From JAWPMT01 sp964653795 (lineage in GTDB: Bacteria; Bacteroidota; Bacteroidia; Cytophagales; Cyclobacteriaceae): 7,792 bases of DNA. Below the pieces are notes generated by a model, which saw only the letters and a program-made list of their open reading frames with translations, made no database searches and was not told the DNA's origin. Where the stretch lies: positions 1-7,792 of the forward strand of contig CAZZHO010000201.1 in NCBI GenBank assembly GCA_964653795.1. The letters are read 5' to 3'. The position numbers and the translations under genes are program-made. Below, piece after piece: positions 1-6,941 of the stretch; the first letter of the stretch is position 1; the number at the start of each line of letters is the position of its first letter.

Positions 1-22
1 TACAAATATTTCGTGGACGCGC

Positions 23-727
23 ATGATTCGCAAATTACTTCTGGTTTTCTTCCTGGCTCCAGCTTTTGCTTTTGGCCAACTTTTTGAAGAAGACGAAGGC
101 TACACAAAAGAATTTATCTGGGGTGTAAGTAAGAATACGAACTCGGGCCTCATTGGAGGACTTGTCATGAAATGGTCCAAATCCATCGGCAATGATTTCT
201 ACCGAACAATTGGATTTGAAATCATGAATGTCAAGCACCCAAAAGAACAGCGATACATTTCACCTTCAACAGGGACTGCTTTTATTTTTGGAAAAGAAAA
301 CTTCCTCTATGCAATAAGAGGACAGTACGGCATTGAGAAAGTGATGTACAAAAAAGCCCCTCAGCAAGGTGTTCAAATTCATTTTGCAGCCGCAGCCGGA
401 CCAACTATGGGTATTGTGGCTCCATATATTGTAGTGAGCTCAGGTGAGAGTGAAAAGTACGATCCCACTGTCCATACATCACCCAGTGCCATACAGGGTT
501 CAGGAAGACTTTTCGAAGGTTTGTGTTTCGGACATATAGTGCCTGGTGCAAATGCAAAAGCTTCCACTATTTTTGAGTTTGGAACTTTTAGGAAAAGTGT
601 AGCTGGAGTAGAAATAGGAGTTATGGCTGAGGCTTATGCCCAAACCATCATTCTGGTCCCTACTCAAAGAAATAGGGCGGTATTTACATCGGCCTTTTTC
701 ACCTTATTCTGGGGCTCCAGAAAGTAG
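23..727 (+). CDS. Secreted envelope protein of unknown function, probably beta-rich
   Basis: A 234-residue protein that I cannot assign to a named family. Residues 1-18 form a signal peptide: a short basic start (R3, K4), a hydrophobic core, and a likely signal peptidase I cut before Gln19 (AFG/Q), a pattern common in Bacteroidota. The mature part of about 216 residues is rich in alternating polar/hydrophobic and glycine/aromatic segments, and it ends in an aromatic-rich stretch (TLFWG). This resembles small outer-membrane beta-barrels, but that is inference. The reading frame stays open upstream to the window edge; ATG at 23 is chosen because the signal peptide starts exactly there. The gene ends 23 bases before lipA on the same strand, so the two are probably co-transcribed. 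Proteins like this seem to be conserved in Cytophagales, but that is from memory and was not searched. Confidence 0.8.
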   Translation: MIRKLLLVFFLAPAFAFGQLFEEDEGYTKEFIWGVSKNTNSGLIGGLVMKWSKSIGNDFYRTIGFEIMNVKHPKEQRYISPSTGTAFIFGKENFLYAIRGQYGIEKVMYKKAPQQGVQIHFAAAAGPTMGIVAPYIVVSSGESEKYDPTVHTSPSAIQGSGRLFEGLCFGHIVPGANAKASTIFEFGTFRKSVAGVEIGVMAEAYAQTIILVPTQRNRAVFTSAFFTLFWGSRK

Positions 728-750
728 ATGATTTAGAGAGAAAGAGAAGG

Positions 751-1635
751 ATGATAGAACTTCCTACAGTCTCAAAAGAGACCACCAAAATAAAAAAACC
801 AAACTGGCTTCGTGTAAAGTTACCGGTTGGCAAAGAGTACGCGCAGGTCAGGAAAATCGTGGATGAAAACAAGCTCCACACTATCTGTGAAAGCGGTAAC
901 TGCCCAAATATGGGCGAATGCTGGGGAGCGGGTACAGCCACTTTTATGATTCTGGGCAATGTCTGTACAAGAAGCTGTTCTTTTTGTGCCGTAGCAACTG
1001 GACGGCCTCCAGAGTATGATCAAGAGGAGCCAACCAGAGTTGCCGAGGCTATTCACACAATGGGTGTGAAGCACGCGGTGATTACGTCAGTCAACCGTGA
1101 CGAGCTGAAGGATAGAGGTGCTGAAATCTGGTACCAAACTGTAGTAAAAGTGAAGGAGCTCAGCCCAACTACTACGATAGAGACATTGATTCCGGATGTA
1201 AAAGGAAATTGGGATGCGCTATACCGCATGATTGAAGGAGGGCAAGAGGTGGTTTCTCATAATATGGAAACAGTGGAAAGACTGTATCGACCTGTGAGAC
1301 CTCAAGCTAAATATGCCAGAAGTTTAGAGCAAACCAGACTGACTAAAGAAGCTGGCAAGAGGACTAAATCTGGTATTATGCTAGGCTTAGGAGAGACACA
1401 GGATGAAGTACACAAAGCCATGGACGATTTGGTAGAGAATGGGTTGGATATTCTGACCCTCGGCCAGTACCTACAGCCAACGAAAATGCACATCGAAGTA
1501 GCGGAGTTTATTCATCCGGATCAATTCGAAGCATACAAGGAGGAAGGGCTTAAGAGAGGTTTGAAATATGTCGAGTCTGGGCCTTTAGTCAGATCCTCGT
1601 ATCACGCAGAGAGACACGTCAACGTCCCTATTTAG
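751..1635 (+). CDS. lipA: Lipoyl synthase (radical SAM)
   Basis: Cytoplasmic radical SAM enzyme that inserts two sulfur atoms into octanoyl groups bound to the E2 subunits of 2-oxoacid dehydrogenases and to the glycine cleavage H protein, making the lipoyl cofactor. At 294 residues it has the usual family length and looks intact. Both iron-sulfur sites are visible. The auxiliary cluster cysteines are C46, C51 and C57 in the LipA-specific CESGNCPNMGEC motif. The radical SAM cysteines are C72, C76 and C79 (CxxxCxxC). The C-terminal RSSYHAE motif (281-287) carries the serine that ligates the auxiliary cluster. The N-terminal KPxWLRVKLP segment (about 16-25) is typical of Bacteroidota LipA and supports the ATG at 751. 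A purine-rich AGAGAAGG abuts the ATG, too close to be a classical ribosome binding site. lipB is not in the window. The gene converges on its right-hand neighbour. Confidence 0.97.
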   Translation: MIELPTVSKETTKIKKPNWLRVKLPVGKEYAQVRKIVDENKLHTICESGNCPNMGECWGAGTATFMILGNVCTRSCSFCAVATGRPPEYDQEEPTRVAEAIHTMGVKHAVITSVNRDELKDRGAEIWYQTVVKVKELSPTTTIETLIPDVKGNWDALYRMIEGGQEVVSHNMETVERLYRPVRPQAKYARSLEQTRLTKEAGKRTKSGIMLGLGETQDEVHKAMDDLVENGLDILTLGQYLQPTKMHIEVAEFIHPDQFEAYKEEGLKRGLKYVESGPLVRSSYHAERHVNVPI

Positions 1636-1648
1636 GTTAAGCCCATAT

Positions 1649-2770
1649 TTATTGGTTAAATGCAGCGCTCCAGGTTTGGAATGAGCTTCTTTCATTGCCG
1701 TCCTCATCGAGCAATCCAGTATCTCGCCAAATTTGACCCAAATCTTTGACCTCTACGGGAAAGGTTTCCCATAGTGCATCATAATCTCTGTGTGCCCACC
1801 AAATGATGAACTCATATTTCTGTTCACCTGCATTCTCCAGAAGCAACTCTAAATAGTCATTTTGACTTGTGGGACTGCCACTAATGGAAACATTGAGATT
1901 TGGTATGATGAGATTTTCCGCTATCTGACTGGTTTCTACAAAAGCAATGGGCTTTTTGATCTGGTCATGAAGAAAGTCAAAAGTAAGCTGCATTTCCTCT
2001 TTTGAGCTTTGGTTCTTAAGAAAAGGATAAAAGCTGATAGAAGCAAAATCCATCTGATTCACCCGGCTTACTATTTGGTCTACATAGACCTCACTATCTG
2101 CGATATCAGGCTCAAATAGGTTGTGAAGAGAAATGGATTCCGAAATTGGAAGATCTGGATAATTTGAAGCCATGGAACTCTTTACTGCATCCATTAACTG
2201 CGTATAACCTTCCCATTTCTCGGGGCTTCTCAGCCTTAGTTCGTTCACCTCTATAGCGATGACTAAATAATCAGGATTAAAAAGGCCCACTAGATAATCA
2301 ATGTGTTTTGTATAGGCCTGCTCTATCTGGTCATCCGCAAGAGACGTGTATTCAGGTATTGAGCCGTCAAGGTCTGCAGCTAACTCGTCACGATTGGAAT
2401 TGAGAATACTTACCGAAATCAACAGATCTTTGCCAGCGATTTTCTTATTCGCCTTACCTATTACCTCATTGGTAAAGGCTGTTGGTAAAGTCGAGTCGTT
2501 GATCCATGCATTCCAAGGAATATTGTTGTCAATATGCTCGACGTAGATATCGCCATGCTCCGAAAGAAAAGCGTATGTATCATCTACATCTTGCTGAGTG
2601 GGACCAAAACTCCAGGAGGTGAAGCCCATTTTGAATGTTCTCCCTGCATTCGAAACTGTATCTGATTCTGTAACGGTATTGTCAGGAGCCACCTGGTCTC
2701 CATCATCATCGCAAGAGATCATGAAAGTGACCAATAATCCTAGGCAGAGGTTTTTGAGATTCTTTCTCAT
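1649..2770 (-). CDS. Probable surface lipoprotein with a clan GH-A-like glycoside hydrolase TIM barrel
   Basis: 373-residue lipoprotein. The signal peptide ends in MIS-C with acylated Cys20. The mature start is CDDDGD; acidic residues straight after the cysteine match the Bacteroidota lipoprotein export signal, so display on the cell surface is likely. The rest can be laid out as an eight-stranded TIM barrel: strands near 48-55, 74-81, 115-122, 168-177, 206-218, 242-250, 274-280 and 321-325. Asn176-Glu177 closes strand 4 and Glu279 closes strand 7. These are the places of acid/base and nucleophile in clan GH-A retaining hydrolases. The FYPF stretch at 247-250 and Trp324/325 fit substrate-binding positions, as in GH53-like enzymes. 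No family or substrate can be assigned, and there are no SusC/SusD or other sugar-utilisation genes beside it. A non-catalytic relative is possible. It is convergent with lipA and divergent from the next gene. Confidence 0.72.
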   Translation of the reverse strand: MRKNLKNLCLGLLVTFMISCDDDGDQVAPDNTVTESDTVSNAGRTFKMGFTSWSFGPTQQDVDDTYAFLSEHGDIYVEHIDNNIPWNAWINDSTLPTAFTNEVIGKANKKIAGKDLLISVSILNSNRDELAADLDGSIPEYTSLADDQIEQAYTKHIDYLVGLFNPDYLVIAIEVNELRLRSPEKWEGYTQLMDAVKSSMASNYPDLPISESISLHNLFEPDIADSEVYVDQIVSRVNQMDFASISFYPFLKNQSSKEEMQLTFDFLHDQIKKPIAFVETSQIAENLIIPNLNVSISGSPTSQNDYLELLLENAGEQKYEFIIWWAHRDYDALWETFPVEVKDLGQIWRDTGLLDEDGNERSSFQTWSAAFNQ

Positions 2771-2903
2771 GGCGAGTTCTTTTATTCTTTACAGCAGATC
2801 CCTTGAATACCCTACTAGAAATTTAAGCAGGAATAACATTAATTATCCATAGCGATTATTGTCTCCCAAGCAGTTCGGCACGATTTTAGTTGTTTAATAT
2901 GTA
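2771..2903. promoter_or_regulatory. Shared upstream region of two divergent lipoprotein genes
   Basis: This 133-base AT-rich gap separates two divergent starts, so promoters for both must lie here or inside the genes. On the - strand, TAAATTTC (2818-2825) matches seven of the eight positions of the Bacteroidota -7 element TAnnTTTG and lies 47 bases before the ATG at 2770, but no TTG is seen at the expected -33 distance. No convincing element was found for the + strand gene, and no clear operator palindrome. Confidence 0.35.
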
Positions 2904-3338
2904 ATGAGAACACTAATTTCATCCCTCATATTGATTTCTGCGTTTGCTATTTCTTGTCAACAATCCGAAGTGAGGCCAACTGAAGATTTCTCCATTAGTA
3001 ATCAGCGATGGGTGTTGGTAAGAATGACCGGAAGCTTTCAAAATTCTGAAACTACAGGCTCTGATATGGAATGGCAAGAGACCTATGATCTCACCCAGGT
3101 TGGATCGTTTGTCAAAACCCGTATAACCACTGAGAGTACGCTTCAGGCTTCTGGATCATATCGAATAAGGGAGTTGACTGATGGGCTTTATGTTGAATTC
3201 ACTTACCCTGAAGAAAGCACATTGATAGGCAATTGCTCCAGTGATTTAATCGAACTCCTAAGATTCCAAGATGATAGGCTGTTCAGCACCTGGCAGGCTT
3301 GTGATGGTCCAGGCCTGGAGTATCTGCAATCAAACTAA
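2904..3338 (+). CDS. Small lipocalin-like lipoprotein of unknown function
   Basis: 144-residue lipoprotein. The signal peptide of about 17 residues ends in AIS-C, giving acylated Cys18. The following residues (QQSE) lack the acidic run of the surface export signal, so a periplasm-facing position is more likely. The mature part begins with a W-x-L stretch (W36 V37 L38) and continues as alternating strands with few helices, resembling the short lipocalin-like lipoproteins of Bacteroidota; that resemblance is an inference from pattern only. Two cysteines, C111 and C133, could form a disulfide near the C-terminus, the second inside WQACDGPGLEY. No catalytic motif is seen. The gene stands alone on the + strand, divergent from the GH-A-like lipoprotein and convergent with the thioredoxin-like gene, with a 27-base gap and no clear terminator hairpin. 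Confidence 0.7.
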   Translation: MRTLISSLILISAFAISCQQSEVRPTEDFSISNQRWVLVRMTGSFQNSETTGSDMEWQETYDLTQVGSFVKTRITTESTLQASGSYRIRELTDGLYVEFTYPEESTLIGNCSSDLIELLRFQDDRLFSTWQACDGPGLEYLQSN

Positions 3339-3365
3339 AGTTAAGGTTTGGTAAGAGGTCTGTTA

Positions 3366-3860
3366 CTATTTGAATGAGTCCAACATGGTTTCAATCTCAA
3401 CGTTACCCAGGAAGGATGTAAGCAATTGATTATCCTGGTAAACAAAAGTTTGAGGGAACTTTAATGGCCCAAAAGTTTTAAAAGCTATTTCAGGGTCAAT
3501 CCAAAAAGAGTAAGATGCATTGTGGGCCATCACACCTTTTTGTAGCAGAAAATAAGAAACCGCTTCTTCCTCCTCGAATGATACAAACCAGAGTTGAATG
3601 CCGTCAAATTTGTCAAGATTGGCCACAATGCTGGCAATCTCCTCCTGGCAGTGCTCACACTCGCTATTGAAAAGCATCAACACTGTTTTACCGTTAAAAC
3701 CGTTGGGAGCTCCGCCCATGACAGGTTTCAACACCCTGTTTACCCCGGTTAAAGTTTGAAAAGAAGGCTTAGATTCCTTTTCTGGAGCATCTTCTCTTAG
3801 GAGATACGACAATAGCGCCCCCAAGCCCATTACGACAATAGCCAAGAATAAATTTCTCAT
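3366..3860 (-). CDS. Membrane-anchored thioredoxin-like (TlpA/redoxin type) protein
   Basis: 164-residue thiol-disulfide protein. One N-terminal membrane segment (about 4-21) with a basic start and no signal peptidase site should anchor it in the inner membrane with the domain in the periplasm. The thioredoxin fold is shown by the strand VLMLFNSE leading into the CEHC active site (C68, C71) at the start of a helix, by the mid-domain strand LWFVSFEE, and by the cis-proline P136 in KFPQTFVY opposite the active site. There are no other cysteines. The length fits a minimal TlpA/ResA-like domain plus anchor. Its ATG overlaps the TGA of the ABC transporter gene by four bases (ATGA, 3857-3860), so it is translated from the same transcript and probably by coupling. 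It may reduce or oxidise an envelope partner; which one cannot be read from the sequence. Confidence 0.85.
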   Translation of the reverse strand: MRNLFLAIVVMGLGALLSYLLREDAPEKESKPSFQTLTGVNRVLKPVMGGAPNGFNGKTVLMLFNSECEHCQEEIASIVANLDKFDGIQLWFVSFEEEEAVSYFLLQKGVMAHNASYSFWIDPEIAFKTFGPLKFPQTFVYQDNQLLTSFLGNVEIETMLDSFK

Positions 3861-6800
3861 CCTCTCTTTCTGCCTGAAATTAACTTTTTCAACACATCAA
3901 AATATAATGTGATAAATAGTACAAGCGTCATGGACCAAATAACCAACACATTGAAGGTCTTGGTACTGATTATGGCACCTAAGAAATGCTTCTCAGGATA
4001 GTAAAAGATAGTTCTGAAATCAAAAGGATGCGATGGCGCAGGCTTTGCGTAGATAGGGTACACCTTTTGCACTAACTCATTGCCTTCTCGTACCACTCTC
4101 TCAGAAACACTTGTGTTTTTCACCATTAGGGATATTCGCTTGTTGTTATAATCACCTTTCAAGTCCAGGTAGGCCAATCGGGTTTCCTCATCTGATGAGT
4201 TTTCAGCCAAGTAGCTTTCACGCTTTTCATCGGCCTTTTTCCTGCGGTTGTTATAAAACTTTCGTAGGGCATCCAAAAATGTTTCCAGGTCTTCAGCCAC
4301 TTTTTGATCAAATGATTCGGGAGCGATCCTGGAAATATCAAACTGTCCCTGTCCGACGACTTGAAGTTCTTTCGAAATTTCATTTTTTAGCGTTTCAAGG
4401 GCATCCTCATATCTTTCTTGGTTTTGTCCCTTACTGGCCAAAGCTGATTTCGAAAGCGCCAAAACCTGAGGAATATAATTCACACTTTTATATTCCGCAT
4501 TAGCCATGTCGCGTTCCAAAGGATACAAAGGCTTATTGTAGTCATTGCTCACAAATTGATCAACTGCCATTGCCTCAAACGCCCAACGAGAAGCCATTAC
4601 TTCCCCTATGATGGGCACCTTGTCCCTGGTCGTGATAGTTCCATTCAGCTTATCAAAACTCACTACCACGCCACTCAGAATCAGCTGAGGAATGATTAGT
4701 AGGGGAATAAGGATGTAAATGGTCACAACAGAATTGAACGCCGAGCTAATATTCAATCCCAACATATTGGCAAAGCATGAGGTACTGAAAAGAATAAGCC
4801 AATAAGAAAAAGTCATGGCCTTAATCTCTAATATGGCCGTTCCAATAACCGCAAACAGAATCGTCTGAATCGCTGAGAGTCCAAATAGAAGTAGGACTTT
4901 TGAAAACAAGTAACTGGACCTGCTCAGATTCAGAAAGGACTCTCGTTTCAATATCATCCTATCTTTTATAATCTCCTCTGCACTAACTGTCAAGCCCATG
5001 AAAAGAGCTACAATAACGCTGATAAAGAAAAAGACAGGGATGTTCAGATTTTCCTGAAAACTATATGACTCCCCATCAGGACTATACCGCACAATAAATG
5101 CCAAAAGAAAAGCAAGGAATGGGGCCTCTAGCAAGTTGATAAAAAGGTATTGCTTATTGCCAATCTTGGATAAGAAGTCTCTTTTCAGAAAGACTAACAA
5201 CTGCTGTAGTTTGCCTGGCACCTCCAATGTGTTGGGAGGGTTTTCTTTGACCTCCTCTATTTGCTCAAGGGTTACTCCTTCCTTAAAGTACCCATGCCAT
5301 TGCTGAGCAGTGATCTTGCGCTTGTTGGTAAACTGACCGTATTCATCTACTACCTTGGTCTCGATGATATTGAAAATCTGTTCTGGATTTACGTTGCCAC
5401 AGGTAATACAGGCACTCTGCTCCCGTCCAACATGATCAACAATAGTCTTGAAGTAGGTTACTGCATCGACTGGATCGCCATAGTAAATCTGGTACCCACC
5501 TACATCCAAAATGATCAGCTTGTCAAACATTTTGAAGATGTCGGAAGAAGGCTGGTGAATTACCACAAAGATCATTTTGCCTTTCAATGAAAGCTCCTTC
5601 AAAAGGTCCATGATATTTTCACTATCTCTTGAAGACAGCCCACTGGTAGGCTCATCAACAAACATGACCGATGGCTCTCTCAACAGCTCCAAGCCAATAT
5701 TTAGGCGCTTACGTTGACCACCACTAATAGTCTTTTGGAGAGGGTTTCCCACTTTCAGGTCTCTCCTTTCTTTCAAGCCTAATGACGATAGTACTTTTTC
5801 GACAAGGTCGTTGAGTTCACTGTCAGGTACATTTTTAAAACAAAGCTTAGCGGCATAGAACAAATTTTGATAGACGGTTAAGTCCTCGATGAGCAGATCA
5901 TCTTGTGGCACATATCCCACAATTCCTTCTGCCTTTTTCGAATCATTGTGAATGTCTATGCCATTGATGCGGACGGTACCCTCAGATGGCTTTTCATTAC
6001 CATTGAGAACATTGAGCAGTGTGGATTTACCTGAACCACTACCGCCCATTATTCCGATGAGATTGCCGTTTCTCTCGGAGAATTTAAAATTGACTAGACC
6101 TAAATCTCCATTGGGGAATCGAAAGCTTATATCGTCAGCGACAAAGGATAGTTGATGCTCTGTCGATTGCTTGTGGAAGCCACTGATTACTTCACTGAAA
6201 TAAATTGGACTCATGTCCTGGCCAACACCTCTTATGGAACTACCATTGGTGAACACCCTTACTGTCTCCGGGAGCAATACCTGACCATTCAAGGCCATAG
6301 AAGAAGTTCCGACGTACTTGACGAAGTAAAGGTCTATACCAGGCACATTGAAGAAGGCTAGAAAGCCGCCGGGTAATCTTCCGACCTGAATCTGATGTGC
6401 CTTAATATCTCCTTGATGCTTCTCCGATACGATCAATGCACTTTTGGCTGCAAACTGATCAGGTTCACGCGATTGAACAAAAGACTTGAGATGATCTACA
6501 ATCCTCGTGGCAAAGTTGAGGCTATTGCCAATTATATAAAGCAGATTTTTCTCTCGATCACTGATCTTACCATCTGCCACAATCAACTCGAGCAACCTGA
6601 GTAAAACCACCAACTTCTGCTCTTGCTTCAGCTCTTTATTGACCTGATAGCTCAGCTTGATAATTTCTTTCTCCTCATTGGTCTGGCTATCATCAGACCC
6701 CTCCGCTACCAGTTTATCAAAAAACGCGATGTACCGCTTGCATTCGTCGGCACTTACATTTTCCTCTAAAAACTTAAGCACTGCGTCTCTTTCAGATGAT

Positions 6801-6868
6801 GTCACATCATCCTCCCTGGCTACAATCACCAGTAACTGCAGTATGGTTTTTAAGAGCTGATCACTCAT
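3857..6868 (-). CDS. ABCG-type ABC transporter, ATPase fused to permease, with N-terminal TerB-like domain
   Basis: 1003-residue inner-membrane half-transporter, expected to work as a dimer. Residues 1-130 are a helical TerB-like domain with two related halves, around EDDVTSSERDAV (20-30) and ADGKISDREKNLL (98-110). Residues about 155-230 are beta-rich and may be a degenerate FHA domain (weak). The ATPase spans about 240-470: Walker A GGSGSGKS (275-282), Q-loop Q322, signature ISGGQ (381-385), Walker B with D405-E406, D-loop SGLSSRD, and switch His438 in HQPSSD, all intact and of ABCG/White style. A CxxC (C487, C490) follows in the linker. Predicted membrane segments lie near 574-593, 609-628, 653-680, 688-708, 714-736 and 971-990, with a basic C-terminus inside. 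SRWAFEAMAVDQF (760-772) matches the conserved ABCG stretch after segment 5. The loop before segment 6 is about 235 residues, charged, cysteine-free and partly coiled-coil. Substrate and direction are unknown; export or lipid-related work is usual for ABCG proteins. Confidence 0.92.
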   Translation of the reverse strand: MSDQLLKTILQLLVIVAREDDVTSSERDAVLKFLEENVSADECKRYIAFFDKLVAEGSDDSQTNEEKEIIKLSYQVNKELKQEQKLVVLLRLLELIVADGKISDREKNLLYIIGNSLNFATRIVDHLKSFVQSREPDQFAAKSALIVSEKHQGDIKAHQIQVGRLPGGFLAFFNVPGIDLYFVKYVGTSSMALNGQVLLPETVRVFTNGSSIRGVGQDMSPIYFSEVISGFHKQSTEHQLSFVADDISFRFPNGDLGLVNFKFSERNGNLIGIMGGSGSGKSTLLNVLNGNEKPSEGTVRINGIDIHNDSKKAEGIVGYVPQDDLLIEDLTVYQNLFYAAKLCFKNVPDSELNDLVEKVLSSLGLKERRDLKVGNPLQKTISGGQRKRLNIGLELLREPSVMFVDEPTSGLSSRDSENIMDLLKELSLKGKMIFVVIHQPSSDIFKMFDKLIILDVGGYQIYYGDPVDAVTYFKTIVDHVGREQSACITCGNVNPEQIFNIIETKVVDEYGQFTNKRKITAQQWHGYFKEGVTLEQIEEVKENPPNTLEVPGKLQQLLVFLKRDFLSKIGNKQYLFINLLEAPFLAFLLAFIVRYSPDGESYSFQENLNIPVFFFISVIVALFMGLTVSAEEIIKDRMILKRESFLNLSRSSYLFSKVLLLFGLSAIQTILFAVIGTAILEIKAMTFSYWLILFSTSCFANMLGLNISSAFNSVVTIYILIPLLIIPQLILSGVVVSFDKLNGTITTRDKVPIIGEVMASRWAFEAMAVDQFVSNDYNKPLYPLERDMANAEYKSVNYIPQVLALSKSALASKGQNQERYEDALETLKNEISKELQVVGQGQFDISRIAPESFDQKVAEDLETFLDALRKFYNNRRKKADEKRESYLAENSSDEETRLAYLDLKGDYNNKRISLMVKNTSVSERVVREGNELVQKVYPIYAKPAPSHPFDFRTIFYYPEKHFLGAIISTKTFNVLVIWSMTLVLFITLYFDVLKKLISGRKRG

Positions 6869-6893
6869 ATTGGTGGGGGTTTAGGTCGAATAA

Positions 6894-6923
6894 AAAAAGC
6901 ATTGAATCTCTCCAATGCTTTTT
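6894..6923 (-). terminator. Intrinsic terminator after the lipoprotein gene ending at 6942
   Basis: A perfect 11-base-pair inverted repeat (AAAAAGCATTG at 6894-6904 and CAATGCTTTTT at 6913-6923) with an 8-base loop. Read on the - strand, the stem is followed by a run of seven T (6898-6892), the classic Rho-independent layout, 18 bases after the stop codon of the lipoprotein gene. The A/T flanks make it potentially active in both directions, but no + strand gene ends here. It separates that gene from the ABC transporter. Confidence 0.88.
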
Positions 6924-6941
6924 AATGAAATGTCTTAAAAA

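Noticed and set aside
1..22. Promoter or N-terminal extension before the first gene
   Set aside because: The frame is open, but the signal peptide begins exactly at the ATG at 23; no TAnnTTTG element can be made out in so short a stretch.
1636..1648. Possible bidirectional terminator between the convergent lipA and GH-A-like genes
   Set aside because: The gap has only 13 bases, and no inverted repeat is visible in it or just around it.
2598..2852. Open frame on the + strand running out of the GH-A-like gene into the intergenic region
   Set aside because: It mirrors the signal peptide region of the lipoprotein on the other strand and has no recognisable content or start signal.
3339..3365. 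Possible terminator between the convergent lipocalin-like and thioredoxin-like genes
   Set aside because: No stem of useful length and no T-run are seen.
4111..4503. Open frame of 130 codons on the + strand
   Set aside because: It is antisense to the coiled-coil loop of the ABC transporter; its composition (many Pro, His, Phe, Cys) is that of a shadow frame.
5261..5590. Open frame of 109 codons on the + strand
   Set aside because: It lies fully inside the ATPase/linker part of the ABC transporter on the opposite strand, where all motifs are intact; no signal, domain or start context supports it.
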